Part shown: piece after piece, positions 33,086 to 44,966 of the stretch
Numbering within the stretch: the first letter of the stretch is position 1
Layout of the letters: each line of letters begins with the position of its first letter
Assembly (NCBI GenBank): GCA_024180945.1
Contig: JAKSGN010000043.1
Coordinates: 3,162,001 to 3,226,000, forward strand
Direction: 5' to 3'
DNA: 64,000 nt
DNA from: Macrophomina tecta
Taxonomy: Eukaryota; Ascomycota; Dothideomycetes; Botryosphaeriales; Botryosphaeriaceae
Translations under genes and position numbers: made by a program
Notes under the pieces: generated by a model
Seen by the model: only the letters and a program-made list of their open reading frames with translations
Database searches by the model: none
Told to the model about the DNA's origin: nothing

Positions 33086-34398
33086 TTTATTCTTTGCTCT
33101 AAGCTAGCGTATAAGTGTTTACTAAAATTTAGATCTTATTAGCTTATTTTTATTCGAAACTAATACTTCCGGCATTCCGTAATCCGCGAAGATATAATGG
33201 AGAAACGTATAGGCTAGTTATTCTATATTCGATACTTCGAGGTAGGGTAAAAAGTATGCGTACTTTATAAGTTTATCGATAAAGACTAGAATTAAGTCGA
33301 ACTTAACTTCTATAAGCGGATTTCTAGACTCTAGTATCTTCGTAATAAAGTCTAGCGTAATCTATTACTATAGTTATTTTAAAACTTCTAGGGGTTGTAG
33401 TTGTCCGTATAGAGCGTGTATTACAGCTTTACTTCGGATACAAAGGTCGTATTGCGAAACTATACGCTAGACTATTTTTCGTAATCCCGGAAAGTAGAAG
33501 TTTTGCGTAATTCTCTCGGTCGTTCTGTCGATACCCTAATATCTATACGCGGGTACTACGTATATATCCTTAACGAGTGCTTCTCGTAGTCTTATCGGGA
33601 TATAGATTAATTCTTTAAAGAGAAGCGTTTCTTCTCTATCTTAAGTAACACGCGGGTTATTCTTAAGCGCTAAAAGTTCCTACGCGAAGAAGTTCTAAGC
33701 GTATACTTCTCGGATCTTCTAATACCACGGGTTTAACTCAATGCGAAGCATTAGAAAAGACTATCTAGTAAGGATAAGCGATCTATCGCTTATCTACTAT
33801 AATAGTATAGGTTATAGCTCGATTTTACCTTCTATATAGTCTACCCTCCTGCTAAGCGCGTTAGCGGCGGCATTATCTATACCTTTTCTATATATAATCT
33901 TAAAATTATAGGATACTAATTCTTATAACTAGCGAATCTATCGTCAGTTCAGCTCCTTAGTTGTAGTAAAGCGCGTAAGATTCTAATAGTTATAATATAC
34001 TATTATCTACTATTCGGCTTCTTCTAGGTAGTGTCTCTAGTGCTTAAATACTAAGACGATGGCTAAGAGCTCCTTATCGTAAGTGTCGTAGTTAAGCTCT
34101 ACCAGGGTGAACTTTTTTAAGTAGAACGCGATCGGATGCTATCTACCTTTATCGTTAGGCTAGCTAAGATATACTCTTTTTTAATCGTCTTCAGTACTAG
34201 CTATTCTTTAATAGAATCTAGTTTCGAGTTATCCATACCGATATGTCCGGGGGTAATAATAAAGTCTAAGAATTCCACCTTCTAGGTATACTAGAAGTAC
34301 TTATCCGGTATAATAGTAAGATTCTTTACTTAAAGTATCTCTAGGACCTTTCTAATATACTTCTTATATTCCTTAAGGGTTTCTAAAAAGATAAGGAT

Positions 34399-34410
34399 AT
34401 CGTCGAGATA
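34399..34410 (-). pseudogene. reverse transcriptase catalytic motif YLDD
   Basis: The minus strand encodes YLDD within FYIAYLDDILIF, the catalytic centre of gypsy reverse transcriptase, inside otherwise RIP-broken frames. Confidence 0.8.
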
Positions 34411-37361
34411 AGCTATATAGAAGATATTTAAGTACTCGCGTAGCGTATCGTTAACTAGATTCTAAAAGATTACTAGCGCGTTAGTAAGCCCGAATAGTAT
34501 AATCGTATACTCGTATAGTCCTAGTCTTATACGAAAGGCTATCTTCTACTCTTCCCCTTTCTTAATTCTAACTAAGTAGTAATTATTCCGAAGGTTTAGC
34601 TTTGTAAAGTACTTTACGTTTCCTAACTTATTCTAGAGCTCGTTAATGCGTGGGAGCGGATACCGGTTCTTAATTATAATATCGTTAAGTTGTCGATAGT
34701 TAACGTAGAGGCGTAACTTACTATTCTTCTTAGGAATAAAGAGGATCGGATATCCGGCTAATAACGTTAATAGCTAAATATATTCTCGTTCGAGGTTCTT
34801 CTTAATATATTTCTTTAAAGCCTCTATTTCCTTCTTTAATAAGGAGTAGATAGGCTTATAAGCCGGTTTCGTTCCTAGCTTAAGTAGAATCTCGTAGTCC
34901 TATAGTTAATACTTAGGTAAGTCTCTCTTTTCTCTTTCTTAGTAAACGGCTACTAAGTCCTAATACTCGTCGGGTACCGTTTCTATTTTCGGTATTAGAG
35001 GTATTTCTTATAGTTGCTACTATATTTCTAAACTACTATATTATCCTCTCTTAATCCTCGTAGGATTATCTCCTCCGATGGGAGTTAGATAGTTCTTATC
35101 CCTCGGCCTTTTCTATTAGGCCCTGGCTAATGCTCTTTATTGCACCGCCGGTAAGGGTTTAATATATATAAGGCAGACCTATTATCTTTAGCGTTATATA
35201 CGCCTAAATACCTCTTCTAAGATTATCTAGACGTCTACTAGAGGTTTAGAGGCTATTAATTACTTTCGCGAAGCCTTACTCTTAGCTTTACGCTTTCTCC
35301 GCGTAGTTCTTCGTAACAGGTATTATACCTAGTTTTTAGGGATACTTAACTTAGTAGGGCTTACTCCGCTTAAGGAGCTATATTTTACTGAGGAGGCGGC
35401 GTCTCGTACGCTATAGTTTTAGTTCTATCTTAGGCCTTTTTTAAGGTTGCCATTAATACTGCTATTACCGGGCCTTACGCTATTATTTAAGTCTTGCGTT
35501 TCTTCTAATAATTCGAGGGTATTATTTCGCTTAGTAGGGCTTATTCCTACAATAGAATTATATTTTACCGAGGAGGCTTCGCCTTTTATATTATAGTCCT
35601 AGTTCTAACTTATACCACTATTGGAGTCGCCTATATAGTTATTATATTTAGGCCTTATACTAGCTACTTCTTAATTTATAGTAGATAAGAGTTGCTATAG
35701 GATATTTATTAACTCGTTTTCTATGTGTAACCCGAATTTTTATAGAAGGTTGTTAATTTCTTCTCGAAAGACGATTTCGTCTTCTTTATTAAAGTCGAAG
35801 ATAGGTTTCTATATTCGGATCTAGGGTATACCTAGGATAATATCGTGCCCGAGAATTCGTTGGACGTTAAGGGAAATCTATTTTTAATAATTCTTAATTT
35901 AGAGGGTTGCTTTCTTTATTTCTATCTTTACCTAGCCTTCTTCGTAGACTAAGCTTTTTTCGTTAAATCTACTAAGTGGATATGGCTCTTTCTTCTTTTG
36001 ATATAGGATCTTATATTATTCTATAAACTCGTTATATATAAAGTTTCCGCTTGACTCTATGTTAATTAGTATTAAGATAGGGCGTCCGTTAAGCGTTTCT
36101 TTCGTTTTAAATTGTTTCTAAAGATTTGGTCCGGTAAGAATTTCCGTATTTAGTGTGCGTGATACCATATAAAGGGACCTAGACTATAGCCCCTAGGTTA
36201 GTTCTAATACCGTAGGGCCGTCTAGTTTTTTGCTAAGTATTAGCGGGCTATTTTCTCGTAGAAGTAGAGGTTCTAGTTCTTAGCCGGGATCGGTAATTCC
36301 TTCTATTATATTTAGTGTCCGCGCCTAATAAGGCGCCTCTAGTAGATTTAGTTATTATAGATCTAGTATTTAAAGGTAGGTATAGTATATTTCTTCTTTA
36401 GAATCTATTATAGGGTATTCTACACCCTTGTTACTATTTTATATAGGCCGAGGGTTAACGCTATACTACGTAAATACGCGAGGTTCCGTTGCTACTATAC
36501 TCCCCGGGTCTTATCTTCGAGCTAGGACGCTACTTCGTTAGTCGAGGCGAGGGGTAATTTCTTCTAGGGGTACTATATACTACCTTTATAGAATCGAGAG
36601 CTAAGCTTCCCCTTCTATACCTAATATTATTATAGTAGTAGGTCTATCCTTAATCCGGGGGTCTAGTTAATTATTAGGGTAAGACTAGGTTTAACACGCC
36701 TCGCGTTCCCGTACCTGCTTAAGTATTTCGTAATTCGGTTAAGTATGGCTTAGTCCTACTATTACTCTATATTCCCGGCTTTACTAGACTCGGGAGTACT
36801 ATTATAGAGTTCGCCTATATCGCTATTAACTAGCTCGTCGTTATAGGGGAAGTCGTTAATTAAGTCATCAATTTCTAGTACTTTCTCGTTCCTAGTTATT
36901 ATGCTAAACTGTTAAGGTTCGTAAGGGTACTATCCTAATATATTCTTACTACTTTAGTACGTTTAATAGTTATCGTTGTAGTAGGCTATCTAGTATAGCG
37001 TATCGTAGTTATCTTAGCGGGATATAACTAATACTTCGCGCTAGGCGCTCGAGGTCTGCTTCTTCTTCTTTTTATTACGAGGGTTCTACGGGTACTTAGG
37101 AGAGAAGTACTTATTACTACCGTAGGTAATATAGAGTCGATTCTTATAGCGCTATTTCTATTCGTTTATCTAGTTTAGATTAGGTCCTTTGGGCTTCTTA
37201 TTATTATTTCGACCCTTATTCTCTTTCTTGTCGTCTTAACGGTTGGTGGCGTCTAAAGCTATAGTATCTTCTCCTTCTAACGTGGTGCGTTCTTGGCGTG
37301 GCTTAGTTGTATTTACTTAGTAGCCACCCTTTTTCTTAAACTATCTATTGGTGCGTCTTCT

Positions 37362-37797
37362 TGTAACGAGCGGGCCTCTGCCTCTAAGGATCCGAACACC
37401 AAAGAGGGAGAAAACCTGTCGAGGGGGTTTTCCTTGAGTGGGTACAAGAAGAGGGTGAGAGCAAGTCGAACACGTGATGAGACTGAGCACTGCGTGCGAA
37501 GGCCGTGTTACTAACAATGTGCTGAATTGTTATGGAAGTTGACCACGAAGGTCAAAGCTATCTAAGGAGTGTGGTTTATATACAAGTAGGAAAGTGTATA
37601 CAATCTAGTGGTGCTGTTGCGAGCCCAGCTCCAGAGGGCTCGAGGTGAGCCGTTGTGAGCCCGGCTCGTAAGGGCTCGGTGGGTCCGTCCTTGGGTACTC
37701 ACGTGCTGAGCCACGTGATCCCCTCTTTTCTTTGGAGTTCCCCGCAGAACGTCCTTTCCTTCCTTATTCCCTATACTGTGGAGGCTGCGCCGTAACA
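37362..37797 (-). repeat. solo LTR, not RIP-mutated, with perfect 5-bp target duplication
   Basis: A 436-bp LTR of the same family (TGTAACGAGC...GCCGTAACA on plus) flanked on both sides by CTTCT (37357-37361 and 37798-37802). It keeps normal CpA/TpG content while the surrounding element is RIP-mutated, and its central part differs from the other two LTRs, so it is another subfamily member that inserted later. Confidence 0.85.
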
Positions 37798-38637
37798 CTT
37801 CTGTCTATATCGGTAGCTAGGCGGATTAGTTCCGGGAGTGTTTTTGGTTTGTTGTGGTAGGACATGGCCTCTTTAGTCTTGTTCTTTAGGCCGCGGTAGT
37901 ATAGCTGTTGGAGCGTGTAGTCTAAGTATTCTCCGGCGACGTAGGCTGCTTCTTAGAATTCGGTTGTGTAGTCGAGTACGGACTTTTTCTGCTAAATCCT
38001 AAAAAGAATTTAATTAGCACGCTTAGTCTTGTTGATGGTACTAAAAGCGTTTTGTAGTTATTTAGCGAATGTCCTGTAGTCGGAGAAGATGGCCTAGGTC
38101 TAAGGCGACTATTACTATTACGGCTTCTTCTAGGTTTCTCGTTTATAAGGTTTAAACTACTTTTCTACTACTTCTCGGAGGAAGGTACTAGCGTAGCGAA
38201 CCTTATTTACGTTATTGCTGAATTATTCTTTAGCGAAGTGTAGATAGTCTTCTAGCTATATAAGGAAGCTCTGCGTCTTAGTACGCTCTTCGTGGTAAAG
38301 GTCCGGCTTCGGTATTTTAACCTTAGTGGTTGGGTTTCTTATAGGGCTTGGCCTAGTGGCTTAATCCTACCGACTTCTTAGAACGAGATTCTCGGCTTAT
38401 AGTTTCTAAATTATCTGTATGAGTTTTTTTATAGTGGGCTCCGTTTGCTCCTGTCGAGCGGGCTGAGGGGGCCCGGGAGTTGGTGTATAAGAAACTACTA
38501 GACGATCTTGTCCCGCGCTAATGTTCTCTATGTTAACCGAGTCTATTGCTATTCCCTAAACTCGTTAGGGGGTAATACCTTACTCGATGAGACTTAATCT
38601 CGGAACCTTCCTCTCCTTGTAAGAATAGTAGTTAAAG

Positions 38638-39083
38638 TATAACGAACGGGCCTCTACCTCTAAGAATCTAAATACTAAAGAGAGAGAAAACCTATCGAGG
38701 GGTTTTCTTAAGTAGGTATAAGAAGAGGGTAAGAGCAAGTCGAATACGTAATAAGACTAAGCACTACGTGCGAAGGCCGTGTTACTAATAGAGTCTAAAT
38801 TCTATTATTAAAGTTAACTACGAAGGTCAAAGCTATCTAAGGAGTGTAGTTTATATATAGTAGGAAAGTGTAAATAATCTAGTAGTTTAGAGGTTTATTC
38901 TATCGATTCGTTGAACGTCTAAACTAGTAGTTTATGAGTTCAGAGCGCCAAGCCTTTAAACAGTTAAACTAGGGGTCATGTGACCCGTATGGCCCGTGCT
39001 TAGGGAATCGTTCTACGATTGTATCTTCGCCCCGCTTATCTTCTTCCCTAACCTCTTAACCCCGTGAAGGCTGCGCCGTAATA
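38638..39083 (-). repeat. 5' LTR of RIP-degraded Ty3/gypsy element (446 bp)
   Basis: It matches the LTR at 30997-31442 over its full length but carries C-to-T/G-to-A changes, including at both ends (TG to TA, CA to TA). Confidence 0.85.
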
Positions 39084-39863
39084 TCCTACCTACTGCCACG
39101 GCACCTAGAAAGCCTAGGCTACCCGACGATACGCCGGACCTCCCCCAGAAAGAGTAACGGCGTAGCAATTAGACTCTTATAGCTAAGGTTAAGCTTTACT
39201 ATCACGGCCACCTTCCCTATAAGCCTTAGGGAGCACGCCCGGTCCATATATTCGTCTAGCAAGACCACGGCTAGCCCTCCGTAGATAATCTTAGAGTATC
39301 TAGCAAGCTTTAAGCTAAGACAATAGAAGGCAATAAGCCACCCGAATTTATCATCTATAAAAACGTGTGGTTTCCTAGTGTCAGAAAGAGTCTCTTTTGA
39401 TAGCCCAGTACGATTAATGAAGGTAAGTCGGCATAGAAGGGCATATCTTATAAGAAAGGGCCTAGAGGGGCTCCCTTTATAGTTATGATAAGTAACTCGC
39501 TACTAGCTACAGGGTTGATTTAGTACATTACAAGGGTGATGCTAGGGAAAGAGGGTTAGTACCGGTGTTGTACTTATTTAGTGTTCTAATATATATTAAT
39601 AGATGGGTATATACTTCCTAAACTGGCTATTTCGTGCGTGATGGAGCCAAAGTCTCCGGATTTCATGGCGAAAAACTGGAAATTTTTTTGGATTTCTCAG
39701 CAGGTGTTAAAATCTAAAAAGCAGATGAGAGAAATTCACTCGCAATCTTAAATTTCTTTAAAGCAAAAGGAATTTTAAATACTCCATCTACGTTTGGGGT
39801 TATAGTCATATAGGTGATGGTAATGAATTTATTTTTCAAAAATGTAGTTTTAGTGCACTTACT
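39084..39863. other. right flank of transposon island, AT-rich, no gene
   Basis: It begins with target duplication TCCTA (39084-39088). Moderately RIP-like sequence, probably continuing the host repeat interrupted at 30996, then AT-rich DNA without reading frames. Confidence 0.5.
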
Positions 39864-39898
39864 GATAACACGGTCTTCGCACGCAGTGCTTAGCCCCG
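39864..39898 (+). repeat. 35-bp LTR fragment
   Basis: Its core ACACGGTCTTCGCACGCAGT plus CTTAG equals, apart from one C/T change, the reverse complement of the LTR segment at about 31109-31135. It is an isolated scrap opposite in orientation to the main element's LTRs as written on plus. Confidence 0.6.
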
Positions 39899-40373
39899 AT
39901 ACTTTACAACATCACTATACTTGGAGCTTGCTCATAAGATTTGCTTACTACTAACGCTTTCCTCCGCGGCCCTCGTAGCCCTCTTGTTCGCCCTCTTACT
40001 CTTTTAGCTTACACACCCAAGTCAGGATGGCCAAAGTGGCCGCCTGTACGCCCTTCTGGGAGAGACAACTGCCTCCAGATCAAGCGTCTGCACCAAAGCT
40101 CTTTATATACTGGAGATAAAGGAGCCCCTTGGGTGTTACCACGCCAGACTTGGCCTCGTTGGCAAGTTTGGGAGGTCCATTCGACTTGTCGATGGCTTCT
40201 AACCCCGTTTCCATGTCAGTATCCCTGTAACCATGTATGTCATCCTCGCTGGACTGCCTTCACTGTCATTGACGGGGCCAAAGGCTCTATTTGAAAGTGT
40301 GTCAGTCAGGTCCAGGTTTGGCGAGCTGGACCTTGCTTCTTATCGGCGACTTCGATTTGGCAATCGGCTCCGG
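39899..40373. other. intergenic, no gene recognised
   Basis: Normal-composition sequence between the transposon island and the stop of the C48 protease gene. Reading frames are short and lack motifs. Confidence 0.45.
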
Positions 40374-41786
40374 CTATTTGGGCGCGGGCCTGGAATCCCC
40401 GGAGAGTAGAGGCTCGGCAGTCGGGAGCAGATTGGCACGGTCGTTCGCGGACGCGTCAAAAATCCACCGGATGTAGCTTGCGCGCAGTTCTGCACCATCT
40501 TCATCCGTTTGCAACGCATTTCCGCGGAATCTCTGGCCAATAGCGTATGCCGTAAGCGGCCCACAATCGTCGGAACTGCTCTGTGCCGAGCAGCTGCCAA
40601 ATTGTATGTCCAGAGTGTCGTTCTGTGAAAAGCCACTGAATGCACCATTTGCCTGCGCCTTGCCCACAAGGAGCATGAATAACGGAAGTTGAACCCTGGC
40701 AAACTCGCTCTCCGCCGCTCGATTCCGTATGGAGTTGTAAATTCTGGCGCGCGCCTGCTTGCGGCCGCGGATTGCTTGTTCGGCGGTGATTTCCACAGCT
40801 ACCCAGTGGTCGGCGCAAGGGATGTACGGGAATAAAAGCGTATCGACTTCATCCGACACCGTGGGGAATCTGACCGTCCTTTGCTTTTTGTCTTTGTGTT
40901 GAGTGTCAACAAATGTCAGAGCGAGGCGACCGTCTTCCCTGGTCGCGGTGTCGAGCCCGGCGAGCATGTCCCTGAGCTGTCGTTCAGCGCTGTATTGGTG
41001 CTCTGGAGAGAACCATATGGTCATCTCATCCGCGTCTAAGAATCTCCGCGAGGGCGCGTTGACTTCTCTTATGTCGAATTTGATGAGTGCGTTGAGCGTG
41101 CCTGACGAAAACCAGCTTCCGTCTTTATCCTGGCCAGGCCACAGCTGTATCATCCCAGTGACTGGGATCTCACAGTCCTCTCCGACAGCGTACGTGGTCC
41201 ATTCGGAGATCGGAAAATCTTTTCCTGGGTTCTCGAAACCTCGACGTGTTGCAAGGTTCTCGAAGAGCCGCAAAATGGCTAGGAATTGGCAGGCCGTGTC
41301 ACTCTGTTGACTGACGGCTCCATGAAATCCTGGGAGATTGGCCACTGCCCAATCGACCAGAGGGCTGCCCCGAGCGCATGTTGTGGCGTTTTGTGGTGGA
41401 CTTGGGGGGCGTCGGGGGGAGCGAGCCTTGCTGCATGCAATAGGAAGCCCAGCTTCACCCTCTTCCCACTCGATATCGGACAGCTCTTGATCTTCCGGTC
41501 TCGGGGCATTGCCAAAGACTAGCAGGCCTCCAAATTTGTGGAGCTGCAGGTCCGGCGAGATCGCTCTTCCGTTTTCTGCGTCATTGCCGATCAGTTCCCT
41601 CTCCCGTTCCTTGCGCTGTCTCGCGAAGTAGTTGTTCTGGAACCTTGTTTCGGCCTCGGTGAGTGGGATGTCACCTCTCTTGAGGGCTTCCCGTCTCTCA
41701 GTGACCGGATACGTCCGGCGTCGTCACGCGCGAGCGCCCCGGCCTCCGTGGCGTCTCCACATGGTGCGTGAAGGATTGGATGCCAT
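40374..41786 (-). CDS. Ulp1-like (C48) cysteine protease domain protein
   Basis: Best model: exons 41786-41728 and 41676-40374 (51-nt intron, weak GTGACG donor), 453 residues. Without that intron the start codon's frame hits TGA at 41726-41724, so a frameshift or later start is the alternative. Residues ~25-130 are charged and Pro-rich (RQRKERERE, SPRRPPSPP). The C-terminal half has the C48 layout: catalytic His in ADHWVAVEI, then ARIYNSI, where the family usually has Asp (IYDS) and here shows Asn, then the oxyanion Gln and nucleophile Cys in QSSSDDCGPL. Known relatives cleave SUMO-type modifiers; similar domains also occur in transposons. It sits about 1.3 kb from a dead retrotransposon and shares its leader with the helicase at 13.3 kb. 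Confidence 0.65.
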
Positions 41787-42090
41787 TGTAAGGCAGAAGT
41801 TGTGAGAAAATAGGTTGTGCCCGATCGGAGATCAAAGCACAGGAATAGTACCGAAGTACAGTCGAAACGCCCCACCTAAGAGGAAAGTTACGTTAGACGA
41901 TTGATCCTTAAGGGTAAGAAGACTTCCTACAGTTAAGTGGTGCGTTGGGTAGAGCCACCGAAGTAGTTCTACCAGTGGAAAGCAGACGTGAGTCTGCCCC
42001 GAGAGAAGCCGCTTGAGGGTGCAGCTGAACCACAAGAGAGGAGGAGGGGTTTGCTGTTGGTTTAGTAGGAGGCGCTAGCCTCGTCGACTG
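41787..42090 (-). promoter_or_regulatory. leader of the C48 gene, duplicate of helicase leader, with predicted 55-nt UTR intron
   Basis: The reverse complement aligns with 13060-13323. The predicted intron is 41930-41876 (GTAGGA donor, CTAAC branch point, CTTAG acceptor). Exonic flanks are nearly identical between copies, and the intron interior is diverged. The GTAC-TTCG-GTAC hairpin (41848-41859) and CCGATCGG are retained. Confidence 0.6.
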
Positions 42091-43205
42091 AGTGCAGGAA
42101 CGCTCGGCACCTGCCAGGAGCCAGCTGCCAGAGTGGCAGAAGCTGGAGGTTAGTTCGCGCGTTCAGCAGGGTGGTGTGTGTTGTTGCAGAGTTTGCACGC
42201 GTCGCGCTGCTTCTGCGTCTGACATTTGGGTCAACATGTACTAGCCCAATTAGGCCCGTGTGATCTGGGAGGGAAGCCGCAACTGAGGTGCGTGCTGATT
42301 TGCTCCAGTGCGCACTCGCCTCACCCGGGACTACCGGCTGCTGGCTCTTAACGTGCTCGCCTCACCCAGGGCCGTCCGGATGGCAGCTGCTGGCTTCTAG
42401 GGCGCTCGTTTTCTGCCAATGGTTGCTTACTCTCTACGCGTAGACCCATTTGGCTCCCAGGCAAGAATCAGTTCTCATGCTCCGAAACAGGCAGTGGACG
42501 CTACATTCTTTACTCCTTGGCGGCGAACATATCAGAGGACAGAAACAGCCACCCTGGAGAACCGTAGTGAGCAGAGAGTCGAAGTATGAATTAGCACGCT
42601 CTCAGGCGGGTCTTGCCGTCGACACGTGCTTCTATGTGTGTGCGGTGGGTGACAGCGGGCAGCACCTCAAGGAAGTGACGTGATTTTTGAGAACGTTGTT
42701 CTCGGAGGCCGGTGCCTCCGTTCTCGAGGGCTCGGAGTAGGCTACTCGAAGCACGGCAAAGAGTCTCGCCTCTTCCTCATCGACGGCCGGCTTCCTCGGC
42801 AGATTTGGCGGCCAAGAGCTGCGCCGAGCCACACAAGCATTGCTGGCAGCCCTGCCCAAAGCTTGAAACTTGGCGGATCAGCGACGCACATCCGGCCGAC
42901 CAGTCTTGGCCCGGACCCGTGTCACGGCGGGCGCAGACCCTGGCGACGGCCCGTTTGAGCGATGACGCAAGGCGAAAGATGAACGCCCGCCTCTTATCTT
43001 CACCCCATCCCCACTATTTATCTCGGCTTTGCTCGGGCCTGCTGGCGCGCCACCCGGCTGCACACACGCGACTTTCTTTTGATTCTCGCGTCCTCCGCCC
43101 TCTGCTTCTCCTCCGTACCGCCCCCTCCGCCCCTCGCCCCTGCTGTCTCGACCCGAGCCACTGGCCGCTCTCCTCCGCGGCTGGCTGCCTCCCCGACACG
43201 CCACA
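42091..43205. other. intergenic; divergent promoter region of C48 gene and MFS transporter
   Basis: No gene supported. A TATTTAT element at 43014-43020 lies about 190 bp before the MFS ATG, followed by a CT-rich tract. Confidence 0.45.
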
Positions 43206-44966
43206 ATGGCAAGCGCTCCGCCCAAGTTTGCTGAAGAGAAGGACACTGGCGCCGCCGACATGGAGGGCCAACGCTCGCGCGAGGCCGCGAACGCGCTGCA
43301 GGCGCTCGACGTAGTCAAGAAAAACGACCAGCACCACCCGGTCCATTGGCCAGCCTGGAAGAAGTGGGCCATTACCAGCGTTTACTGCCTGCTCCAGATC
43401 TTCGTCGCCCTCACCTCCACCTCGTACGTCAGCGCCGAGGCGGCCATACAAGAAAAGTTCGGAGGCAGCACCCAGGTGGTCACGCTCGGCCAGTCCATGT
43501 TCATCGTCGGCACCGCCGTCGGTCCCGCCTTCCTGGGTCCTTTGTCGTAAGCAGCGGGGAAACCAAGCCGAGTCGGAAAAAGCGGACCTTGTGTGTGCTG
43601 AGCTTGTACAGTGACATCGGCGGCCGGAAATGGGTCTACGTGATTTCCATCCTCCTCTACGCCATCCTCAACATCGTGAGTACCCAGCCAAGCCGAGCGG
43701 ACGGGCCGTCGCTGACAGCGTGTTTGCGGTCGCCAGGGATCGGCGCTGGCGAGGAATCTGCCCATGCTAATCATCTTCCAATTCCTGTGCGGCGCCGCCG
43801 GGAGCACCGCGTTGTCTAACGTTGCCGGAACCATTGCCGACATGTTCGCCGATGCCGACAACGCTGCCCAGCCCATGGGACTTTTCGTGGCTTCGGCAAA
43901 CGCTGGCCCCAGCTTGGGCTCTCCGGTCGGCGAGTGGATCGCCTTCCTGAATCCGAACATGGGGTGGCGATGGATTTTCTGGATCAAGTAAGTCGACGCC
44001 GGCGGAGATTGCTGTAGCGGCGGTTAATCGCCTTCTTTCCCGCTCCCCGTACTGACCAGGTGCAGCGTCATCATTGGAGGCGCCTTCTCCGCCATCATGT
44101 GCTTCGTTCCGGAGACCCTTCCCCGCGTGGTTATTGCCCGAGCCGTCAAGAAAGCAGAGGCCGCCGACCCGGATGAGGTTGCAGTCGCACACACCAAAGT
44201 CAACATCGTCCAGGAGATCCGTTTTGTCTTCACCATGGCCCTAAGAATAATGGTCACGGAGCCTATCGTGACGTTCCTTGCCATTTACAACGGCTTCGCC
44301 TACGGCCTCCTTTTCTTGTATCTGGACGGCGTCTTCGATGTTTTCGTTGTCAACAACGGCCTCAGTTACATCGGTGCGGACCTAACCTACCTCAACTTCG
44401 TCGTTGGCGTGACCGTCATGTTTCTGTTCCTCCCTGTTCAGACCTGGCTCTACAGGCGCGACAGGGAACGACGCGGCGCCGGCCGCCCGGAGGCCCGCTT
44501 TCTCACGTCGCTGGTCACGGTGTGGGGCTTTCCAATCTCGCTGTTCTGGTTTGCATTCACTAGTGATGGCAAAACAAGTTTCTGGTCTCCGGTCGTTGCT
44601 GGCGGCGTCCTTGGCTTTTCCGACACCTTGCTCTACCTTGGCATGTTGAACTACATCACGGGTAAGATCCGACCATTTTCTTTTTTTTTCCCTTGTGGGC
44701 ACACCTTGCGTGTTTCTGACCCTGCTGTAGACTCATACCCGAACGTCGCTGCGTCCGCCATTGCCGCGTTCTTGATCCCCTCGTTCACGCTCGCTGCGGC
44801 ATTCGCGCATCTTGGACTCCTCATGTTCGAGAATCTCGGTACTACCTGGGCTATGGCGTGCCTGGCTTTCATTAGTCTAGGTATTGTAGCCTTGGTATAC
44901 TTGCTCTATTTCTTCGGGCCATGGTTGAGGCGTAAATCAAAGCTTGCCGTAAACACTCGGCCTTGA
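43206..44966 (+). CDS. MFS transporter (DHA1-type drug/polyamine family)
   Basis: Exons 43206-43546, 43612-43675, 43737-43987, 44066-44661 and 44731-44966 give 495 residues, phase kept throughout. A hydrophilic ~55-residue N-terminus precedes transmembrane helices. The loop 2-3 signature appears as GPLSDIGGRKW, restored exactly by the first splice. MGWRWIFWIN ends the sixth helix and PETLPRVV opens the central loop, both usual in fungal multidrug/polyamine proton antiporters. Twelve helices are plausible. Substrate unknown. Located between the C48 gene and a Zn2Cys6 regulator; no cluster partner is obvious. Confidence 0.88.

Larger units (their letters stand above)
31443..38637 (-). mobile_element. 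internal region of a dead Ty3/gypsy retrotransposon, RIP-mutated
   Basis: AT-rich DNA in which CpA and TpG are almost absent and TpA abundant, with stops in every frame, so no gene can be annotated. Read on the minus strand, pieces of pol survive: the reverse transcriptase core YLDDILIF at 34399-34410 with FGLTNA upstream, and the integrase block equivalent to AYHPQTDGQTERVNRTLEQYLR around 33011-33085, broken by TAG/TAA where CAG/CAA codons would be. The order reverse transcriptase then integrase towards the 3' LTR is that of Ty3/gypsy. The gag part lies near 36.5-38.6 kb and is interrupted by a younger solo LTR. Confidence 0.85.
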
